Positions 9,990-20,127 of a stretch of DNA of 64,000 nucleotides are shown piece after piece. Source of the DNA: Ascarosepion bandense (Eukaryota > Mollusca > Cephalopoda > Sepiida > Sepiidae); assembly GCA_037127315.1 (NCBI GenBank), contig JBBBDQ010001686.1:226001-290000 (forward strand), in the 5' to 3' direction. The notes beneath the pieces are model-generated. The model ran no database searches. It was not told the DNA's origin and saw only the letters and a list, made by a program, of their open reading frames with translations. The position numbers were made by a program, and so were the translations under genes. Each line of letters starts with the position of its first letter. The first letter of the stretch is position 1.

Positions 9990-10710
9990 AGGCACGGGCC
10001 TTCTTCAGCTGCTAGGAATTTCGAACAGAACTCTTTATTTCGAAAAGTACGGCATATCATTCTCATTCCATGTGTGATGCCACTTCCAGATGCCATGTAG
10101 TTATCTCCCTTTAACTCAACTCTATCAGTTATTTACCTGTAGCCAGTTAATGAACTCACAATTCGCAACTCTTTGTATCAAGTCAAGGGAAATAACCTAT
10201 ATCCACTAGGCCATGGGTCCTTGAGGACATCAGTGTATGAATTTTGGGATTTATAGACCTCATGTTTCAGCATTAGTTTTTTTACCAGAGCTTATATTGC
10301 AATCTTTGTTGTTAATGATTTTCTGTAGCACTCCATATTACTAGTTCTCATATTGTATTCATCTATATGCTTGGCTGGCTTAGGAGATTTTTGTTGCCTA
10401 GCATATACGCTTTTTCTTTAAGTTTACGTAGTTTTCAATAGAGTTCTCTACCAATTATTTCAGCTTCATCCAATTGGGGGCGGTGATCCCCTTTCTCCCT
10501 CATAGCATCTGAAGAAGGTCGAAGCGTACAATAGCCGAAACGTCGAAAACATGGCAATAAATATGAGTACAACACTCTGAACAATGTAAATACTGCACTA
10601 CTTCATCTGTGAAGTATAGACAAGTACGTATATTTATTCGGAAATTTAGATTACTTTTTTCTGTACTATATTAAAAAGTAAAATGTATTTGTAATTTTAA
10701 AATAGAGTTT
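9990..10710. other. unassigned stretch
   Basis: No convincing coding frame. A motif 'gaagaaggtcgaagcg..atagccgaaacgtcg' near 10510-10545 has the look of dispersed repeat ends with paired GAAACGTCG-type words. Similar 'ggccttcttcag' words occur at 14065 and 20236. Nothing more can be said. Confidence 0.4.
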
Positions 10711-10711
10711 T

Positions 10712-12000
10712 ATGGAACTGAGTAGAAATGGCGGTTACATTTAACTATTTCAACGTTAAAAGGTGGGAGTTCGATCCCGGTTTAGACAGGAGTTCAGTCC
10801 CAGTTTGGACGGGTCAACAGGTTTAAAAGACCGTCAAAGCAGTTGCCATGAAAATATTTGTGAAAACGACTGTGAGAAGGCCCGTCACGTCGGTGAGAAA
10901 GTGACTGAAGTCGAGATGCAAGATCAGGATTGATTACGCTGCAGATCCTTCTTTAGATTTTGTTAAGAACCTGGAGATGAATACTAGGAGCACTCGACAT
11001 AATGCTGCAACAGTATTCAATGCACGGACGAATGTTAGATTTAAAAATGGGCAAGATGGATTCTGACGAAAACCTCGAGATGAATAGCAGGAGCACCCGA
11101 CTAGATAAGGCAACAGTATTCAATGCACGGAAGAATGGTAGATTTATAAATGGGCAAGATGGATTTTATTAAGAACCTGGACAAAAATACCAAGAGCAGC
11201 CGACCAAATACGGCTACAGTATACAATGCACGGACGAATGGTAGATTTATAAATGTGCAAGATGGACTCTGACGAGAAACCCGAGATGTATAGCAGGAGC
11301 ACCCAACCAGATACAGCTAGAGTATTCAATGCACGGACGAATGGTAGATTTATAAATGTGCAAGATGGGTTCTGACGGGAACCCCGAGATGAACAGCAGG
11401 AGCATCCAACCAGATATGGCAACAGTATTCAATGCACGGACGAACGTTAGATCTATATATGTGCAAGATGGATTCTGACGAGAACCTCGAGATGAATAGC
11501 AGGAGCACCCGACTAGATATGGCAACAGTATTCAATGCACGGACGAATGGTAGATTTATAAATGGGCAAGATGGATTTTATTAAGAACCTGGACAAAAAT
11601 ACCAAGAGCAGCCGACCAGATGCGGCTACAGTATACAATACACGGACGAATGGTAGATTTTATTAAGAACCTGGACAAAAATACCAAGAGCAGCCGACCA
11701 GATACGGCTACAGTATTCAATGCACGGACGAATGGTAGATTTATAAATGTGCTAGATGGATTTTGACGAAACCTCTAGATGAATAGCAGGAGCACCCAAC
11801 CATACATGGCAACAGTATTCAATCCACGAACGAATGGTAGATTTATAAATGTGCAAGATGGATTCTATTAAGAACCTGGAGATGACTACCTGGAACACTC
11901 GACCAGATATGGTTACAATATTCAATGCACAGACGAATGGTAAACTTATGAATGGACAAGATTTTCCAAGCAGTGGGATGTTCAGACCACTATTATCCCA
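10712..12000 (-). mobile_element. APE-type LINE 3' end carrying an internal 103-bp minisatellite
   Basis: On the minus strand the right part (about 10985-12000) is the tandem array described separately. It is followed by decayed LINE 3' sequence (10712-10985). Landmarks in that 3' part, 'ggcggttacatttaactatt' and 'aaaaggtggga', match the equivalent positions of the copy at 34985-35050 closely. The order array-then-LINE-end is the same at both loci. Confidence 0.75.
10985..11960 (-). repeat. 103-bp minisatellite derived from LINE RT coding sequence
   Basis: About ten units, counted by 'cagtattcaatgcacgg' and close variants (near 11017, 11116, 11217, 11322, 11425, 11527, 11629, 11713, 11815, 11918). 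Translated on the minus strand, each unit gives ILHIYKSTIRPCIEYC and then HIWSGAPAIHL, a segment near the C-terminus of the APE-type LINE RT found intact at 44940-45045 and 53326-53429. Because 103 is not a multiple of three, successive units shift frame, so the overlapping 92-codon frames here are artefacts. Confidence 0.9.
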
Positions 12001-12371
12001 GTTATGACTGGGTGGAAATAGTCTATACAATCAAACTTAACGTCTTGCTTTATAAAAATCTGAATAAATTTTGTAAGCCATTGCTTTAGAAGTTTCTAAA
12101 TCTTATGCGAAAGCTGCTATATGTTTGCGGTCGTACGACTTGACGAAGTTTAGAAAACCGGTTGAAAATGAAAAACCCCGCGCGCAGAATAAGAAAGTAT
12201 AGCACTACTACTACTAACAATAATAAACACCCCTAATATAAGGACTTGAAAATAGAAAAGATTTCCATTTAAGTACCTTAGTCTTGCGAAAGTAACTAGT
12301 ACAACTAATAATCAACATCTCACCACTTTTACATCCAATGGTGTGTAGAGCAGTAACTTTTTGTTACTGTT
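12001..12371. other. unassigned stretch
   Basis: No gene or recognised repeat. It contains a short CTA/AAT run (about 12205-12225) and lies between the LINE array and the 5S-derived SINE. Confidence 0.4.
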
Positions 12372-12580
12372 TCCGTAACAAACTGTTTTTTTTTTTTTAT
12401 GGGGCAGGGTTATTAGCCCTGTGCCCAACCCTCAAACCTGGAGGACCGGCGGACCATTCTTGATTTTTAAGTTTACAGCACCTGGTATTCCCAAACGGTC
12501 ACCCATCTAAGTACTGACCAGTTACTTAACTTCGGTGATCGGACGAGAACCGGTGAATTCAACACGATATATGTTCAGAC

Positions 12581-12583
<3 letters not shown>
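12372..12583 (-). mobile_element. 5S rRNA-derived SINE (SINE3-like) or 5S retropseudogene
   Basis: Read on the minus strand from 12583, the sequence follows animal 5S rRNA. It opens with GTCTGAACATAT, continues with CACCGGTTCTCGTCCGATCA and GAAGTTAAG, then has the internal control element AGTACTTAGATGGGTGACCG and GGGAATACCAGGTGCTGTA. About 8 bases are missing in the middle (after TTAAGTAAC). The 5S part is followed by about 90 bases ending in GGGTTGGGCACAGGGCTAAT and a poly-A. A 5S head, a non-5S body and an A tail are the layout of 5S-promoted SINEs. A pseudogene of true 5S rRNA plus unrelated tail is the alternative. Confidence 0.8.

Positions 12584-12617
<34 letters not shown>
12584..12617. 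repeat. (AAT)n microsatellite
   Basis: About eleven TAA units lie next to the 5S-derived head. Confidence 0.95.
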
Positions 12618-12619
<2 letters not shown>

Positions 12620-12635
12620 CCGAGAAGAAGAAAAA

Positions 12636-12712
12636 ACCCTGCCTATTACGTAGCCCCCTGCACATCAGTGGCATTACCGCCTTGCTCGGCGTGATACGAT
12701 TAAAAAAAATAA
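12636..12712 (+). mobile_element. APE-type LINE 3' tail fragment
   Basis: The 3' untranslated end 'gtagccccctgcacatcagt..gccttgctcgg' is followed by 'gtgatacgattaaaaaa'. It matches tails at 48850-48908 and, inverted, 55598-55655. Only the last ~75 bases of the element are present. Confidence 0.75.
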
Positions 12713-12716
12713 AATA

Positions 12717-13680
12717 AAACTTGCCTATTAATTCATTTGACTTGTCCAACGGATTGTAACTTAGCAACCAAGGAATTTAAAAAACTATCAACGTAGAAAG
12801 ACCTGGAAATTGAAATAAAAAAAAATGTGGAAATTGAAAACAAGAACTGTACCAGTCATAGTATGAGCGCTTGGAATGATAAAAAGGAACAAAACAACAC
12901 ATTGAAAGAATCCTTTGAAATCCCAGCTTAAGAGATATGCACAAAATTGTCATGATAATTACAGCCCACAGACAAAGACGAACTTTGTCCATGTAACACT
13001 AATGATTTTTTAAAACATAATTTCACCCCAAGCAAGGCATTCCACTGCCACTATTGCGCTTGGGGCTACATAGGGGAAGGTAAATAGAAAGAGAGGTTAG
13101 ATATAGGAAATATCAGAAGGGGGGTGATAGATGGGTATGGATACGGAGGCTGGGGGTTGGGTGGATGGGAAGAGTGTTTGAAAGAATGGAAGCGAGTTAG
13201 TGTGTTAGGAGGTGTCTATTGACCTTACATTTAAACTCCTGGAGATTGTAGCCGTCGGGGAAGCAGTCATGTGGAAGGGAATTCCACAGTCGGGAAGTGC
13301 GAGAAAAGAAACTGTTGGAGTTGCGGTTGCAGTTTATCTGTTTCACTGTAAAAGGGTGGGATCTAATTGCTAATCTAGTATCTCGTGCAAATTCGTATTT
13401 AGGGGGCACCAGTGATCTAAGTTCATCGGAGCAGAAGCCGTGAAAGTATTTATAGAAGAGACACAGGGAAGCCACGTCGCGCCGGTGAGAGAGAGAGACT
13501 GCAGGCGGTCTGCCAAGTCGGTATCGATCACATTACAGACCCTGATGTTATGAGAGTTAGAAAAAATAAAATGTAGCCATAACAACGTACCAAAATCTGC
13601 CTTGGGTCTTTCCGCAGACTCGGTAGATAGTGTGACCATAAAGGAAATCGGATCATGATGAAAATCATTCAATAATAATA
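12717..13680 (+). mobile_element. Dong/R4-like LINE 3' end, split by a LINE insertion
   Basis: 12717-13002 matches the endonuclease end of the Dong-like elements (words 'gacctggaaattgaaat', 'aaaggaacaaaacaacacat', 'cccagcttaagagatat') down to the stop region. 13554-13680 matches the same element's 3' untranslated end ('gccataacaac..', 'cgcagactcgg', 'gtgaccata') and finishes in AATAATAATAA. The two halves are separated by an inverted APE LINE end (13003-13553). The copy is old, with several stops and indels. Confidence 0.8.
13003..13553 (-). pseudogene. APE-type LINE, RT C-terminus and 3' end, nested insertion
   Basis: A minus-strand frame (13475-13197) reads MASLCLFYKYFHGFCSDELR, then SLVPPKYEFARDTRLAIRSH and SRLWNSLPHDCFPDGYNLQE, and closes with LLTH. 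This is the conserved C-terminal block of Jockey/CR1-type APE LINEs, downstream of RT. It ends in the family tail (13003-13070, 'ccaagcaaggcattccactg' on the plus strand). The insertion interrupts the 3' untranslated region of the Dong-like element, so it is younger than that element. Confidence 0.85.
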
Positions 13681-13890
13681 AAGAAACAAAAAATGTAGAA
13701 ACTTGAAACTACGTTGTGATTGGGGCATTTGGTATGATAAAGAAGGGTACTGAAAACCACGTGAGTACAGTTCCTGGAGAAAACATAATCTTATAGCCAT
13801 AAAAGATTATTTTGTGCGAAACTGCACATATCTTTCCCAAAACTTTATCCATTTAAACGAAACTTACCAAATGTAGATAGACAACTCAAC
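13681..13890 (+). pseudogene. diverged RLE-domain fragment of a second Dong-like family
   Basis: Starts right after AATAATAATAA. It contains 'aaaaaatgtagaaacttgaa', 'ggcatttggtatgataaa' and 'acagttcctgg', which align in order with 'aaaaaatgtggaaattgaaa', 'gcacttggaatgataaaa' and 'agaatccctgg' of the main Dong-like family. It is too diverged to give a clean frame and is probably a related lineage with the same TAA preference. Confidence 0.5.
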
Positions 13891-13984
13891 TACAGTGGCC
13901 TTTTGACTAATAGACCTCGCAAGGCACTTAGTAAATTAAACACTTAAAATTTATCTCTGACAGGATGATACCAGAAATACAAAT

Positions 13985-14132
13985 AATAATGGTAGATTTA
14001 TTTTTGTCTTCATCTTTATTGCTATTTTTACGACATTTCGACCCTTGGACGCTCCGGCCTTCTTCAGTTCGAACGGTGTAAAAAATGTAACAATGATGAT
14101 ATTCGGCTTTTCAAAAAGATAGACGTGCTTTC
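13985..14132. repeat. dispersed repeat, copy 1 (relative at 20128-20300)
   Basis: Shares 'tcttcatctttattg', 'acga-tttcg', 'ctccggccttcttcagttcg' and 'gtaacaatgatgatattcgg' with 20150-20285. It lies immediately before a TAA-flanked block, as the other copy lies after one. Identity is unknown; it may be part of a further Dong-like element. Confidence 0.55.
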
Positions 14133-14224
14133 AATAATAATAATAATAGGTTTAAAAAGGAAACAAATGCACAGCCAATAAATTGTTAAACACGCTTTTC
14201 TTGCATCCTGCTCTTCACCAAGTT

Positions 14225-14262
<38 letters not shown>

Positions 14263-14339
14263 TGTTTTAAAAAGAAAACAAACGCACAGTCAGTAAATTG
14301 TTAAACACTCTATTCTTGCATCCTGCTCTTCACCAAGTT

Positions 14340-14385
<46 letters not shown>
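14133..14385. repeat. tandem pair of TAA-flanked ~110-bp units
   Basis: Two copies of a unit containing 'gcacag-cagtaaattg', 'ttaaacac' and 'tgcatcctgctcttcaccaa'. Each ends in GTTTTAATAATAATAA. (TAA)n precedes, separates and follows them. They look like the extreme 3' ends of two 5'-truncated insertions into (TAA)n, one in the tail of the other. Confidence 0.7.
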
Positions 14386-14388
<3 letters not shown>

Positions 14389-15906
14389 CCTAGGTGTAAA
14401 TGAGAGCGAAAACATAAATACCTAGGTGTAAATGAGAGCGAAAACATTCACCATAAAAAAATGAAAGAAATAGTGCGTAAAGAGTACTATAGAAGGCTAC
14501 GAATGATATTAAAAACTGAATTAAATTCACAGAACAGAGTTATGTCCATTAATAGCCTTGCAATCCCAGTTGTCCAATATAGCTTCAACATCTTAAACTG
14601 GACTCTAAACGACATCAGACGAATGGATGCTAAAACAAGAAAGGTTCTTTCTAAGCATAAGATGCATCATCCAAAGGCTGATATAGACCGTCTATACATA
14701 CCCCGTAAAGAAGGTGGAAGGGGTCTTATTCAGCTGGAATTGTCATACAAGACAACAACTATTGGCTTACTAACATACATAGAAACAACAAAGGATTGGA
14801 TGTTACAATTAGTAAGGCAACATGAAGAAAGAAAGAAAAAATATTCAATAATAAAAGAAGGCAGTAAATACAAACAAGTTTTACAGATAGTAGATTCTGT
14901 AGAAAAGCAAAACAGAAGCCAAGAACCAACTATTGCGGCAAAAAATATGAAGATGAAAGCCAAAGATAAAGCTCTTGAAAAGATGAAACAGCGCTGGCAA
15001 GACAAACCTCTGCATGGCCAATATCCAGTACGTGCCAATAAATCCAATGTTGACAAAATTAATACTCATCAATGGTTACGTGCATCTGGATTAAAGTCTG
15101 AAACTGAAGGATTTATACTTGCAGCACAAGACCAAAGTCTTTTCACGAGAAACTTTCAGGCAAATATTATGCATAATAATATGGATCCAAAATGCAGGTT
15201 TTGTGATAAACACCAAGAAACAATAGACCACCTAATCTCAGGTTGTTCTGTGCTTGCCCCAAACGAATATAAAAATCGCCACGATAGAGTTGGGCAATAT
15301 TTACATTGGACAATGTGCAAACATTATGGAAAAGCTGTAAACAAACACTGGTATGAACATCATCCAGCACCGGTTACAGAAATAGAAGATGTAACCATTC
15401 TATGGGATTACACCATCTACACAGACAGAAAAATTGAAGCAAACAGGCCAGACATTATTGTTAAAAACCAGAAGGAGAAAACTTGTCTATTAATTGATAT
15501 GGCTTGTCCAGCGGATTGTAACATAGCAATCAAGGAATTTGAAAAACTGTCAAAATATAAAGACCTGGAAATTGAAATAGAAAAAATGTGGAAATTGAAA
15601 ACAAGAGTTGTGCCAGTGATAGTAGGTGCACTTGGAATGATAAAAAATGGAACAAAACAACACATTGAAAGAATCCCTGGAAACCCCAGCTTAAGAGATA
15701 TACAAAAAATTGTCTTATTAAGTACAGCCCACACACTAAGGAAAACTTTATCTATGTAATGCTGGAGATGATAGGGAAGATAGAAAAACATGAAATGGAA
15801 CCATAACAACACGCCAGGACCTGCCTTAGGTCTCCCCGCAGACTTGGTTGGTAGTGAGACCAAAGCAGAAATAGAAATATGATGAAAAATGACATAATAA
15901 TAATAA
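14386..15906 (+). mobile_element. Dong/R4-like LINE, copy 1 of first array
   Basis: 5'-truncated copy whose left junction merges with (TAA)n. A 32-bp piece at the junction is duplicated in tandem (14384-14415 and 14416-14447). The body encodes the RT C-terminus and endonuclease (14461-15759). The 3' untranslated region (15760-15895) ends 'gatgaaaaatgac' followed by ATAATAATAATAA, which directly abuts copy 2. Confidence 0.9.
14461..15759 (+). CDS. RT C-terminus and restriction-like endonuclease of Dong/R4-like LINE (partial, uninterrupted)
   Basis: A 432-codon frame without stops, from the RT thumb to the natural terminus RKTLSM. Residues 1-110 (MKEIVRKEYYRRLRMILKTE, later LYIPRKEGGRGLIQLE) match the post-palm region of RLE-type LINEs. 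A CCHC motif starts near residue 245 (CRFC, then HLISGC). The nuclease follows with RPD at residues 329-331, LLIDMACP and KYKDLEIEIEKMW, the PD-(D/E)XK type layout that nicks target DNA for target-primed reverse transcription. The palm with the FYMDD motif is missing through 5' truncation, so this copy cannot act alone. The undamaged frame points to recent insertion. The first ATG is internal to the ancestral protein, so no true start is implied. Confidence 0.9.
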   Translation: MKEIVRKEYYRRLRMILKTELNSQNRVMSINSLAIPVVQYSFNILNWTLNDIRRMDAKTRKVLSKHKMHHPKADIDRLYIPRKEGGRGLIQLELSYKTTTIGLLTYIETTKDWMLQLVRQHEERKKKYSIIKEGSKYKQVLQIVDSVEKQNRSQEPTIAAKNMKMKAKDKALEKMKQRWQDKPLHGQYPVRANKSNVDKINTHQWLRASGLKSETEGFILAAQDQSLFTRNFQANIMHNNMDPKCRFCDKHQETIDHLISGCSVLAPNEYKNRHDRVGQYLHWTMCKHYGKAVNKHWYEHHPAPVTEIEDVTILWDYTIYTDRKIEANRPDIIVKNQKEKTCLLIDMACPADCNIAIKEFEKLSKYKDLEIEIEKMWKLKTRVVPVIVGALGMIKNGTKQHIERIPGNPSLRDIQKIVLLSTAHTLRKTLSM

Positions 15907-17826
15907 ACGTGGCTGTTATGGATGTAAAGACCAATTGCTAATTAACAAAATGATCCTGGAAAACTGCTACAGTACAAAGAAAAATCTTAGTACTGCCTGG
16001 ATAGATTATCGAAAGGCATTCGATAGTGTACCACATTCCTGAATTTAAAGACTTTAAATATATACAAGATATCGCCCGTCATCATCAATTTCATCAAACA
16101 GTGCATGTCTATATGGAAAACAACCCTTTACCTCAATCATATAAATGAAACCTATAAGTTTGATGAAATAAACATCAAAAGAGGTATATTTCAAGGTGAT
16201 TCTTTATCTCCCTTACTATTCTGCATATCATTAATAGCACTAACCAGTCAACTTAATAAGACAGAATGTGGTTATAAAATAGGCCAAAAGAAAATAAGCC
16301 ATCTATTTTACATGGATGACTTAAAGTTATATGCTAAGAATGATAATGAGCTGGAAGGTCTTCTGCAAACTGTAAAATGCTTCAGCGAAGACATTGGAAT
16401 GAAATTCAATTTGAATAAATGTGCTAAAGCTACAGTTTTACGTGGATCAATACAAGAAACATCCTCAATTAGCTTAGACCCTGCTGTAACAATAAAAGAA
16501 TTGAAACCAGAAGAAGCTTATAAATACCTAGGTGTAAATGAGAGCGAAAACATTCACCATAAAAAAAAATGAAAGAAATAGTGCGTAAAGAGTACTATAG
16601 AAGGCTACGAATGATATTAAAAACTGAATTGAATTCTCAGAACAGAGTCATGGCCATTAATAGCCTTGCAATCCCAGTTGTCCAATATAGCTTCAACATC
16701 TTAAACTGGACTCTAAACGACATCAGGCGAATGGATTCTAAAACAAGAAAGCTTAAGATGCATCATCCAAAGGCTGATGTAGACCGTCTATACATACCCC
16801 GTAAAGAAGGTGGAAGAGGTATTATTCAGCTGGAATTGTCATACAAGACAACTATTGGCTTACTAACATACATAGAAACAACAAAGGATTGGATGATACA
16901 ATTAGTAAGGCAACATGAAGAAAGAAAGAAAAAATATTCAATAATAAAAGAAGGCAGTAAATACAAACAAGATTTACAGTTAGTAGCTTCTGTAGAAAAG
17001 CAAAACAGAAGCCAAGAACCAACTATTGCGGCAAAAAATATGAAAATGAAAGCCAAGGATAAAACTCTTGAACAGATGAAACAGCGCTGGCAAGACAAAC
17101 CTCTGCATGGCCAATATCCAGTACGTGCCAATAAATCCAATGTTGACAAAGTTAATACTCATCAAAGGTTACGTGCATCTGGATTAAAGTCTGTAACTGA
17201 AGGATTTATTCTTGCAGCACAAGACCAAAGTCTTTTCAGTAGAAACTTTCGGGCAAATATTATGCATAATAATATGGATCCAAAATGCAGGTTTTGTGAT
17301 AAACACCAAGAAACAATAGACCAACTAATCTCAGGTTGTTCTGTGCTTGCCCCAAATGAATATAAAAATCGCCAGGAAAGAGTTGGGCAATATTTACATT
17401 GGACAATGTGCAAACATTATGAAAAATCTGTAAACAAACACTGGTATGAACATCACCCAGCACCGGTTACAGAAATAGAAGATGTAACCATTCTATGGGA
17501 TTACACCATGTACACAGACAGAAAAATTGAAGCAAACAGGCCAGACATTATTGTTAAAAACCAGAAGGAGAAAACTTGTCTATTAATTGATATGGCTTGT
17601 CCAGCGGATTGTAACATAGCAATCAAGGAATTTGAAAAAACTGTCAAAATATAAAGACCTAGAAATTGAAATAGAAAAATGTGGAAATTGAAAACAAGAG
17701 TTGTGCCAGTGATAGTAGGTGCACTTAGAATGATAAAAAATGGAACAAAATAACACATTGAAAGAATTCCTGGAAACCACAGCTTAGATATACAAAAAAT
17801 TGTCTTATTAAACAGAGCCCACACAC
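15907..17826 (+). pseudogene. RT palm to endonuclease of Dong-like LINE, frameshifted
   Basis: Contains RT blocks CYGCKDQLLINKM, TAWIDYRKAFDSVPHS, GDSLSPLLFCISL and the catalytic FYMDD (16306-16320), then KYLGVNESENIHH. Breaks seen: a stop after VPHS near 16039 with a lost base beside it, two extra A bases in the run at about 16561-16569, a 12-base deletion after KTRK near 16752, and an extra A near 17640 that shifts out of the nuclease. Frames 16105-16572 and 16569-17654 are the two longest pieces. The CCHC box and RPD of the nuclease are still readable. Confidence 0.88.
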
Positions 17827-18000
17827 TAAGGAAAACTTTATCTATGTAATGCTAGGGATGAAAGGGAAGTTAGAAAAACATGAAATGGAGCCATAACAAC
17901 ACGCCACGACCTGCCTTAGGTCTCCCCGCAGACTTGGTTGGTAGTGAGACCAAAGCAGAAATCGAAATATGAGGAAAAATGACAAAATAATAATAATAAT
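15907..18000 (+). mobile_element. Dong/R4-like LINE, copy 2 of first array
   Basis: Begins within the RT domain at 'cgtggctgttatggatgtaa', directly after copy 1's TAATAATAA tail, and ends in its own TAATAATAATAAT at 17988-18000. Coding damage is described separately. Head-to-tail adjacency with no other spacer implies insertion into the TAA tail of the older neighbour. Confidence 0.9.
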
Positions 18001-18760
18001 AGAAACTTTCAGGCAAATATTATACATAATAATGTGAATCCGAAATGAAGGTTCTGTGATAAACACCAAGAAACAATAGACCTTCTAATCTCAGGTTGTT
18101 TTGTACTTGCCCAAATGAATATAAAAATCGTCACGATAGAGTGGGGCAATATTTACATTGGACAATGTGCAAACAGTATGGAAAATTTGAAAACAAACAC
18201 TGGTATGAACATCACCCAGCACCGGTTACAGAAATAGAAGATGTCACTATTCTATGGGATTACACCATGTACACTGACAGTAAAATTGAAGCAAATAGGC
18301 CGGACATTATTGTTAAAAACCAGAAAAAACAACTTGTCTATTAATTGATATGGCTTGTCCAGTGGATTGTAACATAGCAACCAAGGAATTTTAAAAAACA
18401 GTCAAAATATAAAGACCTGGAAATTGAAATAGAAAAAATGTGGAAATTGAAACCAAGAGTCGTGCCATTGATAGTGGGTGCACTGGGGATGATAAAAAAT
18501 GGAACAAAATATCACATTGAAATAATCCCTGGAAACCCCAGCTTAAGAAATATACAAATAATTGTCTTGTTAAGTACAGCTCACACACTTAGGAAAACTT
18601 TATCTATGTAATGCTGAGGATGATAGGGAAGATAGAAAAACATGAAATGGAGCCATAACAACACGCCAGGACCTGCCTTAGGTCTCCCCGCAGACTTGGT
18701 TGGTAGTGAGACCAAAGCAGAAATCGAAATATGATGAAAAATGACATAATAATAATAATA
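18001..18760 (+). mobile_element. Dong/R4-like LINE, copy 3 of first array
   Basis: A short 5'-truncated copy beginning in the CCHC region ('agaaactttcaggcaaatat') and ending in AATAATAATA. It holds the endonuclease region with several frameshifts: one base is missing after 'cttgccc' near 18112, there is a frame change near 18330, and extra A bases near 18392. The 82-codon frame 18096-18344 is a piece of the nuclease. Confidence 0.88.
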
Positions 18761-20126
18761 TACTTGTCTATACTTCTGCATTGCTACAGGAAACAATCTC
18801 AATTAGCTTAGATCCTGCTGTAACAATAAAAGAATTGAAACCAGAAGAAGCTTATAAATACCTAGGTGTAAATAAGAGTGAAAACATTCACCATAAAAAA
18901 ATGAAAGAAATAGTGCGTAAAGAGTACTATAGAAGGCTACGAATTATATTAAAAACTGAATTGGGATCTCAGAACAGAATTATGGCCATTATTAATCTTG
19001 CCATCCAAAGGGTCAAATATAGTTCAACATTTTCAACTGGACTCTAAACGACATCAGACGAATGGTTTGTAAGACAAGAAAGCTCCTTTCTAAACATAAA
19101 ATGCATCATCTAAAGGCTGATGCAGACCGTCTATACATACCCCATAAAGAAGATGGAAGAGGTCTTAATCAACCAGATTTGTCATACAAGACAACAACTA
19201 TTGGCTTGCTAACATACATAGAAACAACAAAGGACTGGATGATACAATCAGTCAAACAACATGAAAACAGAAAGAAAAAATATTCAATAATGAAAGAAGG
19301 CAGTAAATACAAAGAATTACATTGATTAGATTCTGTAGAAAAGCAAAACAGAAGCCAAGAACCAACTATTGCGGCAAAAAATATGAAAATGAAAGCCAAA
19401 GATAAAGCTCTTGAACAGATGAAACAGCGCTGGGAAGACAAACCTCTGCATGGCCAATATCCAGAACGTGCCAATAAATCCAATGTTGACAAAATTAATA
19501 CTCATCGATGGTTACGTGCATCTTTATTAGTCTGAAACTGAAGGCTTTATTCTTGCAGCACAAGACCAAAGTCTTTTCAGTAGAAACTTTCAGGCAAATA
19601 TTATGCATAATAATATGGATCCAAAATGCAGGTTTTGTGATAAACACCAAGAAACAATAGACCACCTAATCTCAGGTTGTTCTGTGCTTGCTCTAAATGA
19701 ATATAAAAATCGCCACGATAGAGTTGGGCAATATTTACATTGGGCAATGTGCAAACATTATGGAAAATCTATAAACAAACGCTGGTATGAACATCACCCA
19801 GCGCCGGTTACACAAATAGAAGATGTCACCATTCTATGGCATGACACCATCTGCACAGACAGAAAAATTGAAACAAATAAGCCGGACATTATTGTTAAAA
19901 ACTCAAAAGAAAAAAAAACTCGCCTATAAATTGATATGGATGGCTAGCCCACACACTAAGGATAACTTTGTCTTTGTAACGTTAGGGATGTTAGAGAGAT
20001 AGGAAAAAACATGATATGGATCCATAACAACACACCATAACCTGCTTTAGGTTTTCCTGCAGATTTAGTAGGTAGTGTGACCATAGCAGAAATCGAATTA
20101 TGATTAAAAATGACATGATAATAATA
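18761..20126 (+). mobile_element. Dong/R4-like LINE, copy 4 of first array
   Basis: The first ~27 bases ('tacttgtctatacttctgca' onward) are foreign to the family, then it joins the element at 'ggaaacaatctcaattagc'. It runs through the RT tail and CCHC region in broken frames (18781-19047, 19062-19325, 19603-19929). A deletion near 19930-19945 removes the second half of the nuclease. It ends 'gacatgataataat'. It is more diverged than copies 1 and 2, so probably the oldest of the array. Confidence 0.85.
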
Positions 20127-20127
20127 T

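Noticed and set aside
10500..10560. Second ribozyme or regulatory motif around GAAACGTCG
   Set aside because: Only one conserved word and no CTGATGA core. It resembles a dispersed repeat end, but no boundaries could be found.
11144..12030. Several overlapping 92-codon frames
   Set aside because: They repeat at 103-base offsets and arise because each minisatellite unit shifts the frame. They are LINE-derived, not genes. The same applies to 33856-34994.
12460..12583. Functional 5S rRNA gene
   Set aside because: About 8 internal bases are missing, many substitutions are present, and it continues into a poly-A-tailed body.
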